The notes beneath the pieces were generated by a model. It searched no databases. It was not told the DNA's origin and worked only from the letters and a program-made list of their open reading frames with translations. A stretch of 64,000 bases of DNA from Ktedonospora formicarum (GTDB lineage: Bacteria > Chloroflexota > Ktedonobacteria > Ktedonobacterales > Ktedonobacteraceae): positions 496,001-560,000 of the forward strand of contig NZ_BNJF01000003.1 of assembly GCF_016587355.1 (NCBI RefSeq), written 5' to 3'. How positions within the stretch are numbered: the stretch's first letter is position 1; the number at the start of each line of letters is the position of its first letter. Shown piece after piece: positions 8,645-18,063 of this stretch. The translations under genes were made by a program, and so were the position numbers.

Positions 8645-10822
8645 ATGTCGAATACTGAACAGACCCAGCGTGTCACTCCTGCATCGAGTGGCACGCTCCT
8701 TCCTCTGCTTGAGACGCTTCCAGGTGCCCTGTTTGTCGTCAATGACGCCGCCATGATTGTCTATGCCAATGCGAGCACGCAGGCCCTGCTCGGCGTCACA
8801 CGAGAGGACGTCTTGGGCAAGCCCTTGTGGCGCGGCGCTCCCCAGTTGGTGAGCACCGCACTCTACCAGGCCGTCCAGCAGACCAGACAGACCCAGGCAC
8901 CTAGCGAAGTGGAGTATGTGTCTCCCATGACCAGAACCTGGCTGCATGTGCAGCTCGCTCCCACGATGGGGGGGCTGATGGTGCAGGTCCACCAGGGCAG
9001 AGCCGCAGCCCGACGAGGGGCGCCAGTTCCCCAGGGCAAGCGTCTCTCCATCGAGGACCTGAATGGCTTGTATAGCAGGATCGGCGTGCTGACCCCCGAG
9101 GGGATCGTCCTGGAAATCAATGAGGATCCCCTGGCGGAGGCGGGCGTCCGACGCGAGGAGGTCATTGGCCAGCCGCTGGCCGAAGCCCGGTGGTGGTCCT
9201 GTACTCCGGCCAGTCAAGAGCAATTGTGTGCCGCCATCGCGCGCGCTAGCAAGGGGGAAACAGTACGGTTTGAGACGGTCATTTCCCCCAGGGAAGGCCT
9301 GGACCGCCATCTGGAAATCGCGATCACCCCCCACAGGGATGCAGATCACCACATCGCGTACCTCATTATCGCCGGCATCGACATCACCGAGCGCAAGCGC
9401 GCCGAAGCTGAAATCCATTCCCTCATCGATACCATCCCCCAGCTGGTCTGGACCATGCGGCCCGACGACTCTCATTACTCATGTAATCAACGCTGGCACG
9501 ACTATACCGGCATGAGCCCCGAAGAGGCCCAGGGGGAGGGATGGATGCAGTGTCTGCATCCGGAAGACCGGCAACGCGTCCGCTCCGCGTGGCAGCACGC
9601 TGTCCAGACCGGCGGGGTGTATGAAACGGAACTGCGCCTGCGCCTGCACACGACTGGAGAGTATCGCTGGTTCTTAGCCCGCGCCCTGCCGGTACGTGAT
9701 GAAAGAGGCCAGATCATCAAATGGTTTGGCACCAACACCGATATCGAGGAGCAGAAACAGGCGGAGGAAGCCTTACGTCAGAGTCAGGAGCGCGCGAGCG
9801 TCCTGATGAACTCCAACATTATTGGGATCAATATCATCGAAGGTGAGCAGATCGTGGACGCCAACGACACCTTTCTACGTATGACTGGTTATAGCCGGGA
9901 AGATTTGTGCAAAGGGCGTATGAACTGGTTGCACATGACAGCTCCAGACGATCTGGCTCGTACCTTAGAGGCCCATCAAGAACTTGTCACCCAGCAATCG
10001 TTGACGCCCTATGAGAAAGAGTATGTGTGTAAAGATGGCAGTTGCCTTCCGGTGCTCGTGGGCGGTATCATCTTAGAGCATCACCCACATCAAGCAATCG
10101 GCTTTGTGTTGGATAACTCGGCCCGTAAGGAGCTCGAACAACGCAAGGACGACTTTATCAGCATGGCCAGCCATGAACTGAGGAACCCGCTCACGGCTTT
10201 GAAACTGCACACCACCTTGCTGCACCGGCAACTGGCCAAGCAAGGTCTCCAGGGTTCTGCCCCGACTCTTTCCAGCATGGAGACCCAGATCAACAAAGTC
10301 ACCCGGCTCGTAGAAGAGTTGCTGGATGTCTCCAAGATCCAGGCGGGGAGGCTGGAGTACGTCTGGGAGACGGCGGATCTCGATGCGCTGCTGCGGGAGA
10401 TTACCAACACCATGCAGCAAACCCACCCCAGCCATCGCATCCTGGTGCGTGGCGCGGTGCAGACCAGCCTGATGGCGGATCGAGACCGACTCGGACAGGT
10501 CTTCATCAACCTACTCAGCAATGCCGTCAAGTATTCTCCCAGCGCAGAGGCCGTCGAGATGGATCTCTCCGCCTCTGCTGAGTCGGTCACGATCCGTGTG
10601 CAGGATCATGGCCTGGGCATCCCACGCGAGCAGCGCGACAAGATTTTTGAGCGATTCTATCGAACTGCTGATCCCAAGCAGAGAGCCATCCCCGGTTTGG
10701 GCATGGGGCTCTACATTGTGGCGGAGATCGTCAAGCGCCATAAGGGAACGATCACGGTGGACAGCGCAGTCGGGAAAGGATCGACCTTTACGGTCACTCT
10801 TCCCAAGAAGAGGGATGCCTGA
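8645..10822 (+). CDS. Multi-PAS sensor histidine kinase (hybrid-free, soluble)
   Basis: A 725-residue kinase from the ATG at 8645, with AAGGGAG upstream. Four PAS-type sensor segments can be read in order: ALFVVNDAAMIVYANAST, IGVLTPEGIVLEINEDPL, PQLVWTMRPDDSHYSCNQRW, and IIGINIIEGEQIVDANDTFL. The HisKA dimer region has phospho-acceptor His510 in SMASHELRNPLT. The ATPase domain has the N box (INLLSNAVKYSP), G1 (DHGLGIPREQRDKIFERFYR) and G2 (GLGMGLYIVAEIV). No transmembrane segment is evident, so it is probably cytosolic. No response regulator is adjacent, so the partner is unknown. Confidence 0.9.
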   Translation: MSNTEQTQRVTPASSGTLLPLLETLPGALFVVNDAAMIVYANASTQALLGVTREDVLGKPLWRGAPQLVSTALYQAVQQTRQTQAPSEVEYVSPMTRTWLHVQLAPTMGGLMVQVHQGRAAARRGAPVPQGKRLSIEDLNGLYSRIGVLTPEGIVLEINEDPLAEAGVRREEVIGQPLAEARWWSCTPASQEQLCAAIARASKGETVRFETVISPREGLDRHLEIAITPHRDADHHIAYLIIAGIDITERKRAEAEIHSLIDTIPQLVWTMRPDDSHYSCNQRWHDYTGMSPEEAQGEGWMQCLHPEDRQRVRSAWQHAVQTGGVYETELRLRLHTTGEYRWFLARALPVRDERGQIIKWFGTNTDIEEQKQAEEALRQSQERASVLMNSNIIGINIIEGEQIVDANDTFLRMTGYSREDLCKGRMNWLHMTAPDDLARTLEAHQELVTQQSLTPYEKEYVCKDGSCLPVLVGGIILEHHPHQAIGFVLDNSARKELEQRKDDFISMASHELRNPLTALKLHTTLLHRQLAKQGLQGSAPTLSSMETQINKVTRLVEELLDVSKIQAGRLEYVWETADLDALLREITNTMQQTHPSHRILVRGAVQTSLMADRDRLGQVFINLLSNAVKYSPSAEAVEMDLSASAESVTIRVQDHGLGIPREQRDKIFERFYRTADPKQRAIPGLGMGLYIVAEIVKRHKGTITVDSAVGKGSTFTVTLPKKRDA

Positions 10823-10944
10823 GCAGATGACGCGCATGCCACGTACGTCATCTGAATCGATGATAGCGGCAGAAGGTGTTTGGACATGGATGGCACCGCC
10901 ATCACCGGCTCGCTTTCTGTGGGCGCTCTTGCTCGCCTGTCTGG

Positions 10945-11170
10945 TTCAGGCCAAGCTCGCGTAAGGCAACCACTTGGTGGTATTGTGCCAAGCGCTCTTC
11001 TTGCTTCGCCTGACTCTGAAGGGTTTCCTTGAGACTCTGCTTCGGCGGCAATTTGGTTGACTCGCCCCCCAGAGGGGTTGCCAAGAACTGCCTGGTCATC
11101 GTGCCGCCAGATGCCGGGCCAGCAGCACCTCTAACGTCTCGTCAAGATTTTTGTGGAGGTGGAAATGGTC
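10945..11170 (-). pseudogene. ISL3-family transposase fragment
   Basis: Read leftwards from about 11170, the frame gives VDHFHLHKNLDETLEVLLAR and then TRQFLATPLGGESTKLPP..., AKQEERLAQYHQVVALRELG. This corresponds to the central DRxHLxKNLxExLE region of ISL3 transposases and the linker after it. Both ends are missing. The right end collides with an unrelated forward fragment at about 11161-11172. Confidence 0.65.
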
Positions 11171-11607
11171 GACCGTGCACCACCCAGATCGATCACTTTG
11201 TGGGGCATGAGCATGACACATCGATCCCAACTCACTTCACGGCGATCAATCTCAAAGGGCGGGTGTATATCTTCGAGGTGCCAGGAGGCGATGCAGAGTA
11301 CACACATCTCTTGGTTGGGCCACACCTGCTTGGACCAGGGGCAGACCTTGCCCCTATCACGCTCACCTTCTCTGGAGGTACGCGCCATCCTGATCTGATA
11401 GTAAGCGTGAACGGCCTCCAAATTCGTTTTCGCAACACAGGCAACACCTATGAACCGATGGTATGCGCGATTCCTGACATACTCCTCCACAGCGAACGTC
11501 ATCAAGTGGCGCTCTTTGGGCGTCTGTTCCTGAATTGGGAATGTACAAAGTCGAACAGTTTGAATGAATATGGAAGGCACTTTATAACTTGGCGACGATT
11601 TTGCTAG
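11161..11607 (+). pseudogene. Fragment of an uncharacterised VCBS-like hypothetical protein
   Basis: The forward frame encodes NGRPCTTQIDHFVGHEHDTS, then PTHFTAINLKGRVYIFEVPG, LLGPGADLAPITLTFSGGTR and HPDLIVSVNGLQIRFRNTG. The order is a GRPxT segment, an xHFxxxNLxGxxxxxExPGGD strand pair, a xxxLTFxDxxxDGxPDxxV-like strand and an N.G.....P ending. It matches my recollection of a short hypothetical family common in Ktedonobacteria; this could not be checked. The N-terminal transmembrane part is missing, replaced by the ISL3 fragment. The last 40 residues may be out of family. Confidence 0.45.
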
Positions 11608-11621
11608 ATTCAGACAAGCAA

Positions 11622-11646
11622 GCTATGCCAAATAACTTGGCATAGC
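11622..11646. terminator. 10-bp hairpin followed by a T-rich run
   Basis: GCTATGCCAA (11622-11631) and TTGGCATAGC (11637-11646) pair around ATAAC, followed by CCAGATTTCTCTTCTTTTTTT. This has the form of a rightward intrinsic terminator. It lies about 200 bp upstream of xylulokinase, so it would isolate that gene from upstream transcription; a regulator site is the alternative. Confidence 0.5.
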
Positions 11647-11849
11647 CCAGATTTCTCTTCTTTTTTTACCTTCAGAGGATGAATCATTCATTGCATTTCT
11701 TACACTCTGTCAATATAATTTGGCAAAGACGCCATTGTCACCTATCAAATGCTTTGCTTTTCTTCAATCTTCGACACTATTGATACAGAAACAGGTCTCG
11801 CCAAGATATGTGTCAGATGGTTCTAGCGGAATTTCAAGGAGTTATGTGA

Positions 11850-13283
11850 ATGGCACTATTGGGCATCGACCTGGGCACAAGCTCAGTCAAAGTCATTGTC
11901 CAGGATACGCAGGGTCGTACCCTGAGCGTGAGCAAAGTAGGCTATACGGTCATGGCTCCACAGCCAGGGTGGTCCGAGAGTGATCCCAATGAGTGGTGGT
12001 CTGCTACAGTATCCGCTGTACAAACGGCGATAGCGCAGGTTCCGCAGGCCGAGATTACCGCTATCGGTCTCTCTGGGCAGATGCATGGCGTGGTGCTTAC
12101 GGATGAGAAAGGGCTGCCACAACGTCCAGCGATGCTCTGGGCTGACACACGTGCGCAAGCGGAGCTTGAACGGTATCGGAAGTTCCCTGCTTCTCTCAGA
12201 GAACGTCTGGCAAATCCACTTGTGCCAGGTATGGCAGGTCCGATGTTGTGCTGGTTAGCAGAACACGAAGTATTCTCTTATCAGAAGGCCCGTTGGGCAC
12301 TCCAACCGAAGGACTGGCTCCGGCTTCGCCTGACTGGTGAGGTTGCCACAGATCCCAGCGATGCCTCTGCTACTCTGCTCTATGATCTGCAGGCAGACGG
12401 TTGGGCAGATGACATTATTGCCTTACTCGGCTTAAAACGTCACCTCCTACCACCAATTCTCCCATCTGGGACTATCGCTGGCAGGCTCTCTGCGCAAACT
12501 GCTGAAGCGCTCAGCCTCCCTGTAGGACTCCCTGTAGCGACTGGGGCTGCTGATACTGCCGCAGCCGCACTTGGTACTGGTCTATTCACTCCAGGTCCCA
12601 TCCAACTCACCCTTGGAACAGGAGCACAATTGATACAGCTCTCCTTGAAACCCATTGCCGACCTAACAGGGCGGACTCATCTCTACCGTGCTGCTGACGG
12701 CGTTCATTGGTATACCATGGCGGCTGTGCAAAATGCCGGACTCGCCCTCGACTGGGTACGTCAGATGCTCAATGTCACTTGGGATGACGTCTACGCAAGT
12801 GCTGCTGTGTCTCCTGGTGCTGATGGCCTACTCTTTTTGCCCTACTTGACCAGAGAACGCGCGCATCATCCCAGTCTATCTAGCAAGGGAGCCTTCCTTG
12901 GTATGCGTATCGATCATCGGCGTGAGCATTTACTGCATGCTGCGCTCGAAGGAGTCGCTTTCGGCATCCGTGTCGCTTTCGAGGCTCTTCCAGAAGCTGA
13001 CAAGGCAACCGCCCTGCGCTTAGCTGGAGGAGGGAGCGAACATCCAGCTTGGCGTCAGATGCTGGCCGATATCCTGAACCGGGAACTGCTCACCGTCGAT
13101 ACGCCTGCTGCTTCCGTGCGAGGTGCTGCTTTACTGAGTGGTATCGCAAGTGGTATCTGGGCCGATGCCCTGGAAACAACTTCGATAGCCCCTCATACAT
13201 CCCTTATCGCCGCACCTGAGAAAGGACGAGTAGCAGCATATAATAGAGTATACACAAGGTATCTTGAGAGCATCAACAAATAG
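11850..13283 (+). CDS. xylB: Xylulokinase
   Basis: A 477-residue FGGY carbohydrate kinase that phosphorylates D-xylulose with ATP, feeding the pentose phosphate pathway. The first ATP-site segment is LLGIDLGTSSVKV. Met78-His79-Gly80 (SGQMHGVV) is the substrate motif that separates xylulokinases from glycerol kinases. Asp235 in TGAADTAAAALG is the likely catalytic base. The C-terminal FGGY signature and adenine site are seen in HAALEGVAFGIRVAFE and RLAGGGSEHPAWRQMLADIL. GGAG lies 8 nt before the ATG. No xylose isomerase gene is adjacent, so it is a single-gene locus here. Confidence 0.93.
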   Translation: MALLGIDLGTSSVKVIVQDTQGRTLSVSKVGYTVMAPQPGWSESDPNEWWSATVSAVQTAIAQVPQAEITAIGLSGQMHGVVLTDEKGLPQRPAMLWADTRAQAELERYRKFPASLRERLANPLVPGMAGPMLCWLAEHEVFSYQKARWALQPKDWLRLRLTGEVATDPSDASATLLYDLQADGWADDIIALLGLKRHLLPPILPSGTIAGRLSAQTAEALSLPVGLPVATGAADTAAAALGTGLFTPGPIQLTLGTGAQLIQLSLKPIADLTGRTHLYRAADGVHWYTMAAVQNAGLALDWVRQMLNVTWDDVYASAAVSPGADGLLFLPYLTRERAHHPSLSSKGAFLGMRIDHRREHLLHAALEGVAFGIRVAFEALPEADKATALRLAGGGSEHPAWRQMLADILNRELLTVDTPAASVRGAALLSGIASGIWADALETTSIAPHTSLIAAPEKGRVAAYNRVYTRYLESINK

Positions 13284-13676
13284 CCCCCTTGTTTCACTGG
13301 TTCATTCCTATCACAGGGACCAATGGAAGGATCACGCCCGTCAAGGTTCTCTCCTTCCTCGTCCCTTAGCGTCCAGCTTCCAAGTTTTGATCTGCTGATT
13401 CAGAGGTATCGGCCTGACACAGAAGATGTCTCTCGTCAGCCTCATACCAGGCATGGCTGATCACGGTTGATCAGGCCAGCACTGATCATAAAGAATACCT
13501 TTGTTCCACTCTGGAATTGGCCCGGAAACATGGCTCTTCCCCAACTCGCGTGCTAAACTCTCCCATACATAAAAAGAGCGCTCTTTTTATGTGCTTTATC
13601 AACAGAAGGTTCTCGAATATGCCTCTTTTTGATGAGCTTATTTTTTGCAACACTCCCTGTTTCTCTGACCTAGAGT
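13284..13676. other. Intergenic, with a perfect 26-bp palindrome at 13567-13592
   Basis: No gene is recognised. The palindrome has half-site ACATAAAAAGAGC with no spacer, and it lies between the converging xylB and yaaA-like genes. Its arms are an A/T tract plus GAGC/GCTC, so it could work as a bidirectional terminator despite the missing loop. Confidence 0.5.
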
Positions 13677-14458
13677 CTACTGCAATCGTAGGCTCAGCCC
13701 TTTGCCTTCAAAGGTCTCGCACACAAATGTTGGGCTGTTTGCGCTGCTGAGATCCCCAGCGAAGCGATAGCCAAGATCATCGAACTGCGTGAGGGCTGCG
13801 CTATCGCTCGTGCGGGTGCGGATCAGCCAGCGAGCAAAAGCGCCTCTGGCAATCTTGGCATGGACAACAACAAAGGTTGGCTCACCCGTTTTTGGGCTCA
13901 CTGTCAAGAATCTCGGCATAATAAGGCGCGACGCATCAACAAAAGGTGTCACCGTTTGGGCATATTCTCCCGCAGCCAGATTGATGATCGGTCCCGCCTC
14001 AGGGAGGCAGGCTGCGATCGACTCCCCCAATAGATTGGCAAACGGGCAAATGCCGGATCGGGCAACGTATACCCCATCTCCAGACGATAAGGACAAATGC
14101 CGTCATAGGGACGAAGAATTCCATACAAGCCCGATAAAATGCGCAACGTTTGGTCAGCATAGTCGCGATCGGCGGGCGAAAGGTCGTTGGCATGCAGCCC
14201 ACTATAAATGTCGCCCACGAAGCTATCAACGGCCAACGATTGGTCCTCTGGCTTAGCCGCCCACGCGGCAATGAGTGCGTGTGTCTTTTCAGCCAACGCA
14301 GGTGAGATGCTCATGATCTTCGTGAGTTGGAGAGGCGAAAGCGTTTTTAGGTATGTATCAAGCCGCCTTGCTTTCTCTAGCAGCAGGGGCTCTCGCAAGC
14401 GGACAGCTTCCTTCGGAGAGCGGCGCATCGTTTTCGATGAATGCAGCAAAATAATCAT
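13677..14458 (-). pseudogene. yaaA: Peroxide-stress protein YaaA family, single-base frameshift
   Basis: The leftward gene starts at 14458 (MIILLHSSKTMRRSP) and carries the YaaA features FVGDIYSGLHANDLS, RILSGLYGILRPYDGI and YRLEMGYTLPDP. The C-terminal part lies in another frame: ESIAACLPEAGPIINLAAGE, then RFAGDLSSANSPTFVCETFE. The frames join in the G-run read leftward (five C on the plus strand at about 14025-14030); six would restore WGES. YaaA lowers free iron and DNA damage under peroxide stress in E. coli. The product would be about 260 residues, the family norm. Sequencing error or recent decay are both possible. Confidence 0.8.
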
Positions 14459-14955
14459 GGCTTGTATTTTATCAGATAGCAAGACAGATGTGTCAAGAAT
14501 CCTTAACGTGAGAGCGTGCACCTGGACGCGGCTCGGGACAAAAGGCATTCTGACTTGGGCCCTAATAAACAGAGATTGTTATACAATCGTAAAGTACACA
14601 TACTGATCAACGACAAGACTGTGCGGATAGATACGTTGTTGTGTCCTTTGAAAGACAAATACAGAAAGACAGAGGGTGATCCGACATCCACTGGGGAGGA
14701 TCGTCGTAGGTGATTCGGGAAGATAAAACACAAAATGAAATCTGAATTAGCCCACAGTCGGGATATGGCTCTTACTGAAACGAGTTCTCAGCAAGTTATG
14801 TACTAAATCAATTGCCCGCTCCAACTGGCAGACCTTGTGAATAGGAATTCTGTTGCCGTGACGGCCTATTAGGTCTGCCGGAGTAATGTAAAGCGCTTTG
14901 GCCCTCAAAGAGCCGAAGAATGGTTGTCCTCTCATTCCCCGGCTGACAAAAGCAT
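14459..14955. other. No recognisable gene (about 500 bp)
   Basis: Short frames only, without family motifs and without convincing ribosome binding sites. The region separates the yaaA start from an SDR fragment and probably contains the yaaA promoter. Confidence 0.4.
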
Positions 14956-15190
14956 CTATTGCCGATAAATTGGAGCACCAAATGGCGCTCCAACCGCGCC
15001 GCCATCGACGACAATTTCGGCAGCCTGGATATTTGAGGCATCATCGGAGGCAAGGAACACCACCGTCTTGGCGACCTCGTCGGCTTGGCCAATCCGCCCA
15101 AGAGGAGTCGTGAGCGCCAGGACTTTCTCCACCGAAGCCAACGCTGCTGCGGACGCTTCAGGGGTTGATGTTGTCCGGGACCAGATGAGG
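14956..15190 (-). pseudogene. Short-chain dehydrogenase/reductase (SDR), C-terminal fragment
   Basis: Leftward frame with TTSTPEASAAALASVEKVLA, TPLGRIGQADEVAKTVVFLA and SDDASNIQAAEIVVDGGA to the stop at 14956. The PLGRxGxxDEVAxxVxFLASD...xxGxxxxVDGG pattern is the classical SDR C-terminus. The Rossmann G-motif and the YxxxK active site are absent. About 65 of the usual 250 residues remain. Confidence 0.8.
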
Positions 15191-15375
15191 GATAGACGTA
15201 TCCATCACATCACCGCTCCGCGGCGACAACAGCGAAACGCCCTCTCAAACAAACACAGGAATGTTCGCGGATAGCATACCATACATTCAGGGACATGTGG
15301 CACACATTCAAGAACATTGCCGCAATTTTTATCGTTCTCGTAAATGAGCCACTCCTCAGACCCGAACATCCAGCG

Positions 15376-15762
15376 CTACGACACTGAACTCTGCCTGCTG
15401 AACACTGGCTTCATCGTCCGGTCCAGGAATAGGTATCCTAATGTGATTGCACTCATAAGTATTCCCACCAACGGACCCGCCATATGCAGAAGCCCTCTAT
15501 ATTCAGACTGCGTGAGAAGATACCCCTCATACAAGATTTCCGTTGCTTCATAACATGCTGTCATCCAGAAGGCCCAGAGTTGCATCGTCCAGAGCCCATA
15601 GACCACCACGACCCCTACCCATCCTCCTATCAGCAACGCAATATAATCACGCGAGCCTGGCACCGTGAACAAGAGCAGACCAAAACACCCCAACACTCCC
15701 AAAAACTCAAATAGCGCCAGCCTGGTGATACCAATGGGACGCTTCCGCCTTCCATGCTTCAT
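15376..15762 (-). CDS. Small membrane protein, four predicted TM segments
   Basis: A 128-residue protein with AAAGGTGAG just before the ATG. Hydrophobic segments are visible at LALFEFLGVLGCFGLLLF, YIALLIGGWVGVVVVYGLW, the WAFWMTACYEATEILYEG region and LVGILMSAITLGYLFL. The N-terminus is very basic (KHGRRKR), which suggests a cytosolic N-terminus. No family could be named. Both flanks are debris (SDR fragment, IS5 fragment), so it is a single gene. Confidence 0.65.
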   Translation of the reverse strand: MKHGRRKRPIGITRLALFEFLGVLGCFGLLLFTVPGSRDYIALLIGGWVGVVVVYGLWTMQLWAFWMTACYEATEILYEGYLLTQSEYRGLLHMAGPLVGILMSAITLGYLFLDRTMKPVFSRQSSVS

Positions 15763-15828
15763 CTCTGCTCACCTTTCTTCTTTCGTTGAGAAATAATCAT
15801 GAATTTCCCCTTCCTCTCTTTCAGTACA

Positions 15829-16188
15829 TCAGTCTGCCTGTGTATCTTCAATTCTCCCTATAGCGGCTTTCTCCCTCCCATCAAATCCTCCCGCTCGCTG
15901 TGCTCGTAGCGCCATGAGCAGCCGAAACCAGATGCCTTTGAGGCGCAAACGGCGAAAATGGGAGAACACCGTCGGCCAGGACGGGAAGTTGGCTGGCAAG
16001 TAGGGCCACGGGCTGCCCATGCGCAGCACATAGAATATCGCATCGAAGATGGTTCGCAATGGGTAAATTGGTGATCTCTCTCGCTTGGGCAAGGGAGGGA
16101 GAGAACGTTGCAGACACGCCCACTCCGTATCAAATAGATTACTGGGATAACTGATACTCACCCTTTCCAGTCTATCATATGTGGTCAC
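15829..16188 (-). pseudogene. IS5-family (IS427-like) transposase orfA, truncated
   Basis: The frame reads YPSNLFDTEWACLQRSLPPL, LRTIFDAIFYVLRMGSPW and WPTVFSHFRRLRLKGIWFRL. This is the N-terminal DUF4096 domain of IS5-type transposases (YxSDLxxxEWxxLxPLLPP..., xxDAIxYVLRxGCxWxxLPxxFPPWxTVxxxFxxW). The DDE half is absent and the last residues (IEDTQAD) are off-family, so it is a dead remnant. Confidence 0.8.
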
Positions 16189-16212
16189 CTCTGCGATTCA
16201 CTCAACTCGGTC

Positions 16213-16524
16213 TTAGAATCGCGTCATTCCCAGGAGGTCGCCCGACACAGCGTCGAGCGCGCGAAGAAGCGATCTCGAACCGAGAGAGATGGCAAGAAAG
16301 CGAGAGAGCGTCGAGCAGTGGCAGAGCCGCTCTCGCCCGAAAAGGGCCGTGAATGGAACAGCAAAGGGCTGGACGCGCTCATAGAACACTTCCAACGTGC
16401 GTTCGCCGCTGATCGCTTAGTCCAGCAAAACAACCGCAAAGTCAATCAGATCGTACTGACCAAATCGGCGTCGGGCCAAGAGCACACGCTCTTCAAGAGC
16501 CGAAAGCACGCTCTGGCGTTTCAT
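16213..16524 (-). pseudogene. Transposase N-terminal fragment with internal stop
   Basis: The leftward frame from 16524 gives MKRQSVLSALEERVLLARRR, FGQYDLIDFAVVLLD, then a TAA, then AISGERTLEVFYERVQPFAV and STLSRFLAISLG. The (x)ALSRFLA segment and the preceding helices match the N-terminus of transposases I have seen in Ktedonobacteria, but the IS family was not assigned. It is truncated after about 100 codons and abuts the IS5 fragment. Confidence 0.55.
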
Positions 16525-16601
16525 AGTTTTCCACATGGGAAGGCAGATCACCCGCCCATTTTAACACTGTTCCCACTTCCTCGTTCGGTGCTAATGATTT
16601 C

Positions 16602-17471
16602 TCAAACAGTTTCCGCCCCCTCTGTCGAACTCACTATGCGACGAAAAAAGAGCGCTGCCTCTTCCTGGATGACTTGCTGGAAACCATTGAGGAGATCAAA
16701 CCCATGGGACTGCCCGCTATACAGGTGCAAATCGCTCTTGACGCCAAGTTCCACGAGCTGCTGGTAGAAACGAACGGTCGGTGGATGAGGCACATGAACA
16801 TCGGCGGTTCCATGCAACAGGAGGGTTGGCGGAAACGCAGGCGAGAGATAAGTGAAAGGACTGGCCTGCCGAATGTCTTCTGGCGAGGCATTCGGACCAA
16901 GCAGCACCCAGGAAGGAAACCCCTCCTGCGAGCGTTTGTGTCGATCCCATTCACCCTTGTCTTCAGGTGGATACTGATTTCCAAACACCACCTCTTGCGG
17001 ATCAACAAAGAATTCCGTAGGAGGGTAGACAGCCATGACCGCAGCGACTTGGGTAGAATGGCTGGGCGAGCCTCCCTCGCCCTCGAACTCACGCCAGTTG
17101 GGTGTTCCCGCCGTGATCAGAGCCAGGTGAGCACCAGCGCTGTATCCCTGGAGAACGATGCGATGAGCATCAATGCCCAATGTTTCAGCATGAGCGCGCG
17201 CCCAGCGAATAGCAGTTTTCACATCATGCAATTGGGCCGGCCAGGGCGCTTCCTGAACGAGCCGGTACTCGACTGCACAACATGTGAAGCCGAGGCTGCT
17301 CAGTTTTTCCGCATGAACATGCATCATCTGACGATTTCCCATGCGCCATCCACCACCGTGGAACTGGAGCACAACTGTACGCAGGCTCTTTTGTGGATCG
17401 GGAAGAAACAGATCGAGCCGCAGATCTCGACCACTCCCTGTTCCATACACTCTGTCAGATTGAAAGAGCAT
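16602..17471 (-). CDS. Alpha/beta hydrolase (esterase/lipase, BD-FAE type)
   Basis: A 289-residue serine hydrolase. The oxyanion segment is QFHGGGWRMG, the nucleophile Ser sits in LQGYSAGAHLAL, the acid Asp in LHGTADVHVPH, and the catalytic His in GQSHGFDLL. No signal peptide is seen, so it should be cytosolic and act on small acyl esters. It follows the VOC gene with a 21-nt gap, so the two probably form one transcript. A MmyB-type regulator gene is divergent upstream of that pair and may control it. Confidence 0.88.
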   Translation of the reverse strand: MLFQSDRVYGTGSGRDLRLDLFLPDPQKSLRTVVLQFHGGGWRMGNRQMMHVHAEKLSSLGFTCCAVEYRLVQEAPWPAQLHDVKTAIRWARAHAETLGIDAHRIVLQGYSAGAHLALITAGTPNWREFEGEGGSPSHSTQVAAVMAVYPPTEFFVDPQEVVFGNQYPPEDKGEWDRHKRSQEGFPSWVLLGPNASPEDIRQASPFTYLSPAFPPTLLLHGTADVHVPHPPTVRFYQQLVELGVKSDLHLYSGQSHGFDLLNGFQQVIQEEAALFFRRIVSSTEGAETV

Positions 17472-17492
17472 CTTTCTTCTCTTTTCTTTGCT

Positions 17493-17882
17493 CTATCGGG
17501 CGGAGTAATATTCGCTCAGAAGGGTCGTAAATTCGATCAGATTGCCGAATGGATCGCGGCAGAAGAAACGCGGGCGCAAGGGGATCAGCTCGGCCTCAAT
17601 GATAGATACACCCGCTGCACGCAGTCGGTGCCGATACGCGTCTACATCATCGACCATCAGGCAGATGTGCTGATCATTTTCAGCGGGACGGTCTGTGGTA
17701 GGAAGAAAATGTAACTCCATTTCACCTTCGCCAACCGCAAACCAGACGAGTTTGAACTGCGCCAGGGATGATGGTGGCTGTTTTTCCTCCAGGCCGATCA
17801 GGCGCCCATAAAATGCGCGCACGGTCTCCTGGGTTTCAGGCGGAACAAGAAGGGAAACATGTTGAAGTCGGGGAGTTGTCAT
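17493..17882 (-). CDS. VOC-superfamily protein (glyoxalase/bleomycin-resistance fold)
   Basis: A 129-residue protein with paired beta-alpha-beta-beta-beta modules: LQHVSLLVPPETQETVRAFY...GL at the start and HICLMVDDVDAYRHRLRAAG, then FFCRDPFGNLIEF at the end. Candidate metal ligands are His8 and the Glu in NLIEF, plus His in MELHF. Such proteins are metal-dependent lyases, dioxygenases or binders; the substrate is not evident. It is the first gene of a two-gene operon with the esterase. Confidence 0.85.
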   Translation of the reverse strand: MTTPRLQHVSLLVPPETQETVRAFYGRLIGLEEKQPPSSLAQFKLVWFAVGEGEMELHFLPTTDRPAENDQHICLMVDDVDAYRHRLRAAGVSIIEAELIPLRPRFFCRDPFGNLIEFTTLLSEYYSAR

Positions 17883-18063
17883 AAATAATATTCATCTTTC
17901 TCTGCTCATATTCATACGCTTGTTACTTGTCAACGACGGCGAGTCACGCTCATCGTTGGGTCTCGTCGCATTCGTGTCACCAGTATGCTGGATCGAGAAG
18001 AGTTGAACAATAACCGAAGATAAGCTAGTATAAAAACTACTACCTCTGAAAGAAGGTGAGCAG

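Noticed and set aside
8606-9475. 289-codon frame antisense to the multi-PAS kinase
   Set aside because: A shadow of GC-rich coding sequence; the kinase domains on the other strand are unambiguous.
16674-17714. 346-codon rightward frame across the esterase and VOC genes
   Set aside because: Antisense to two genes with clear catalytic motifs; no family likeness of its own.
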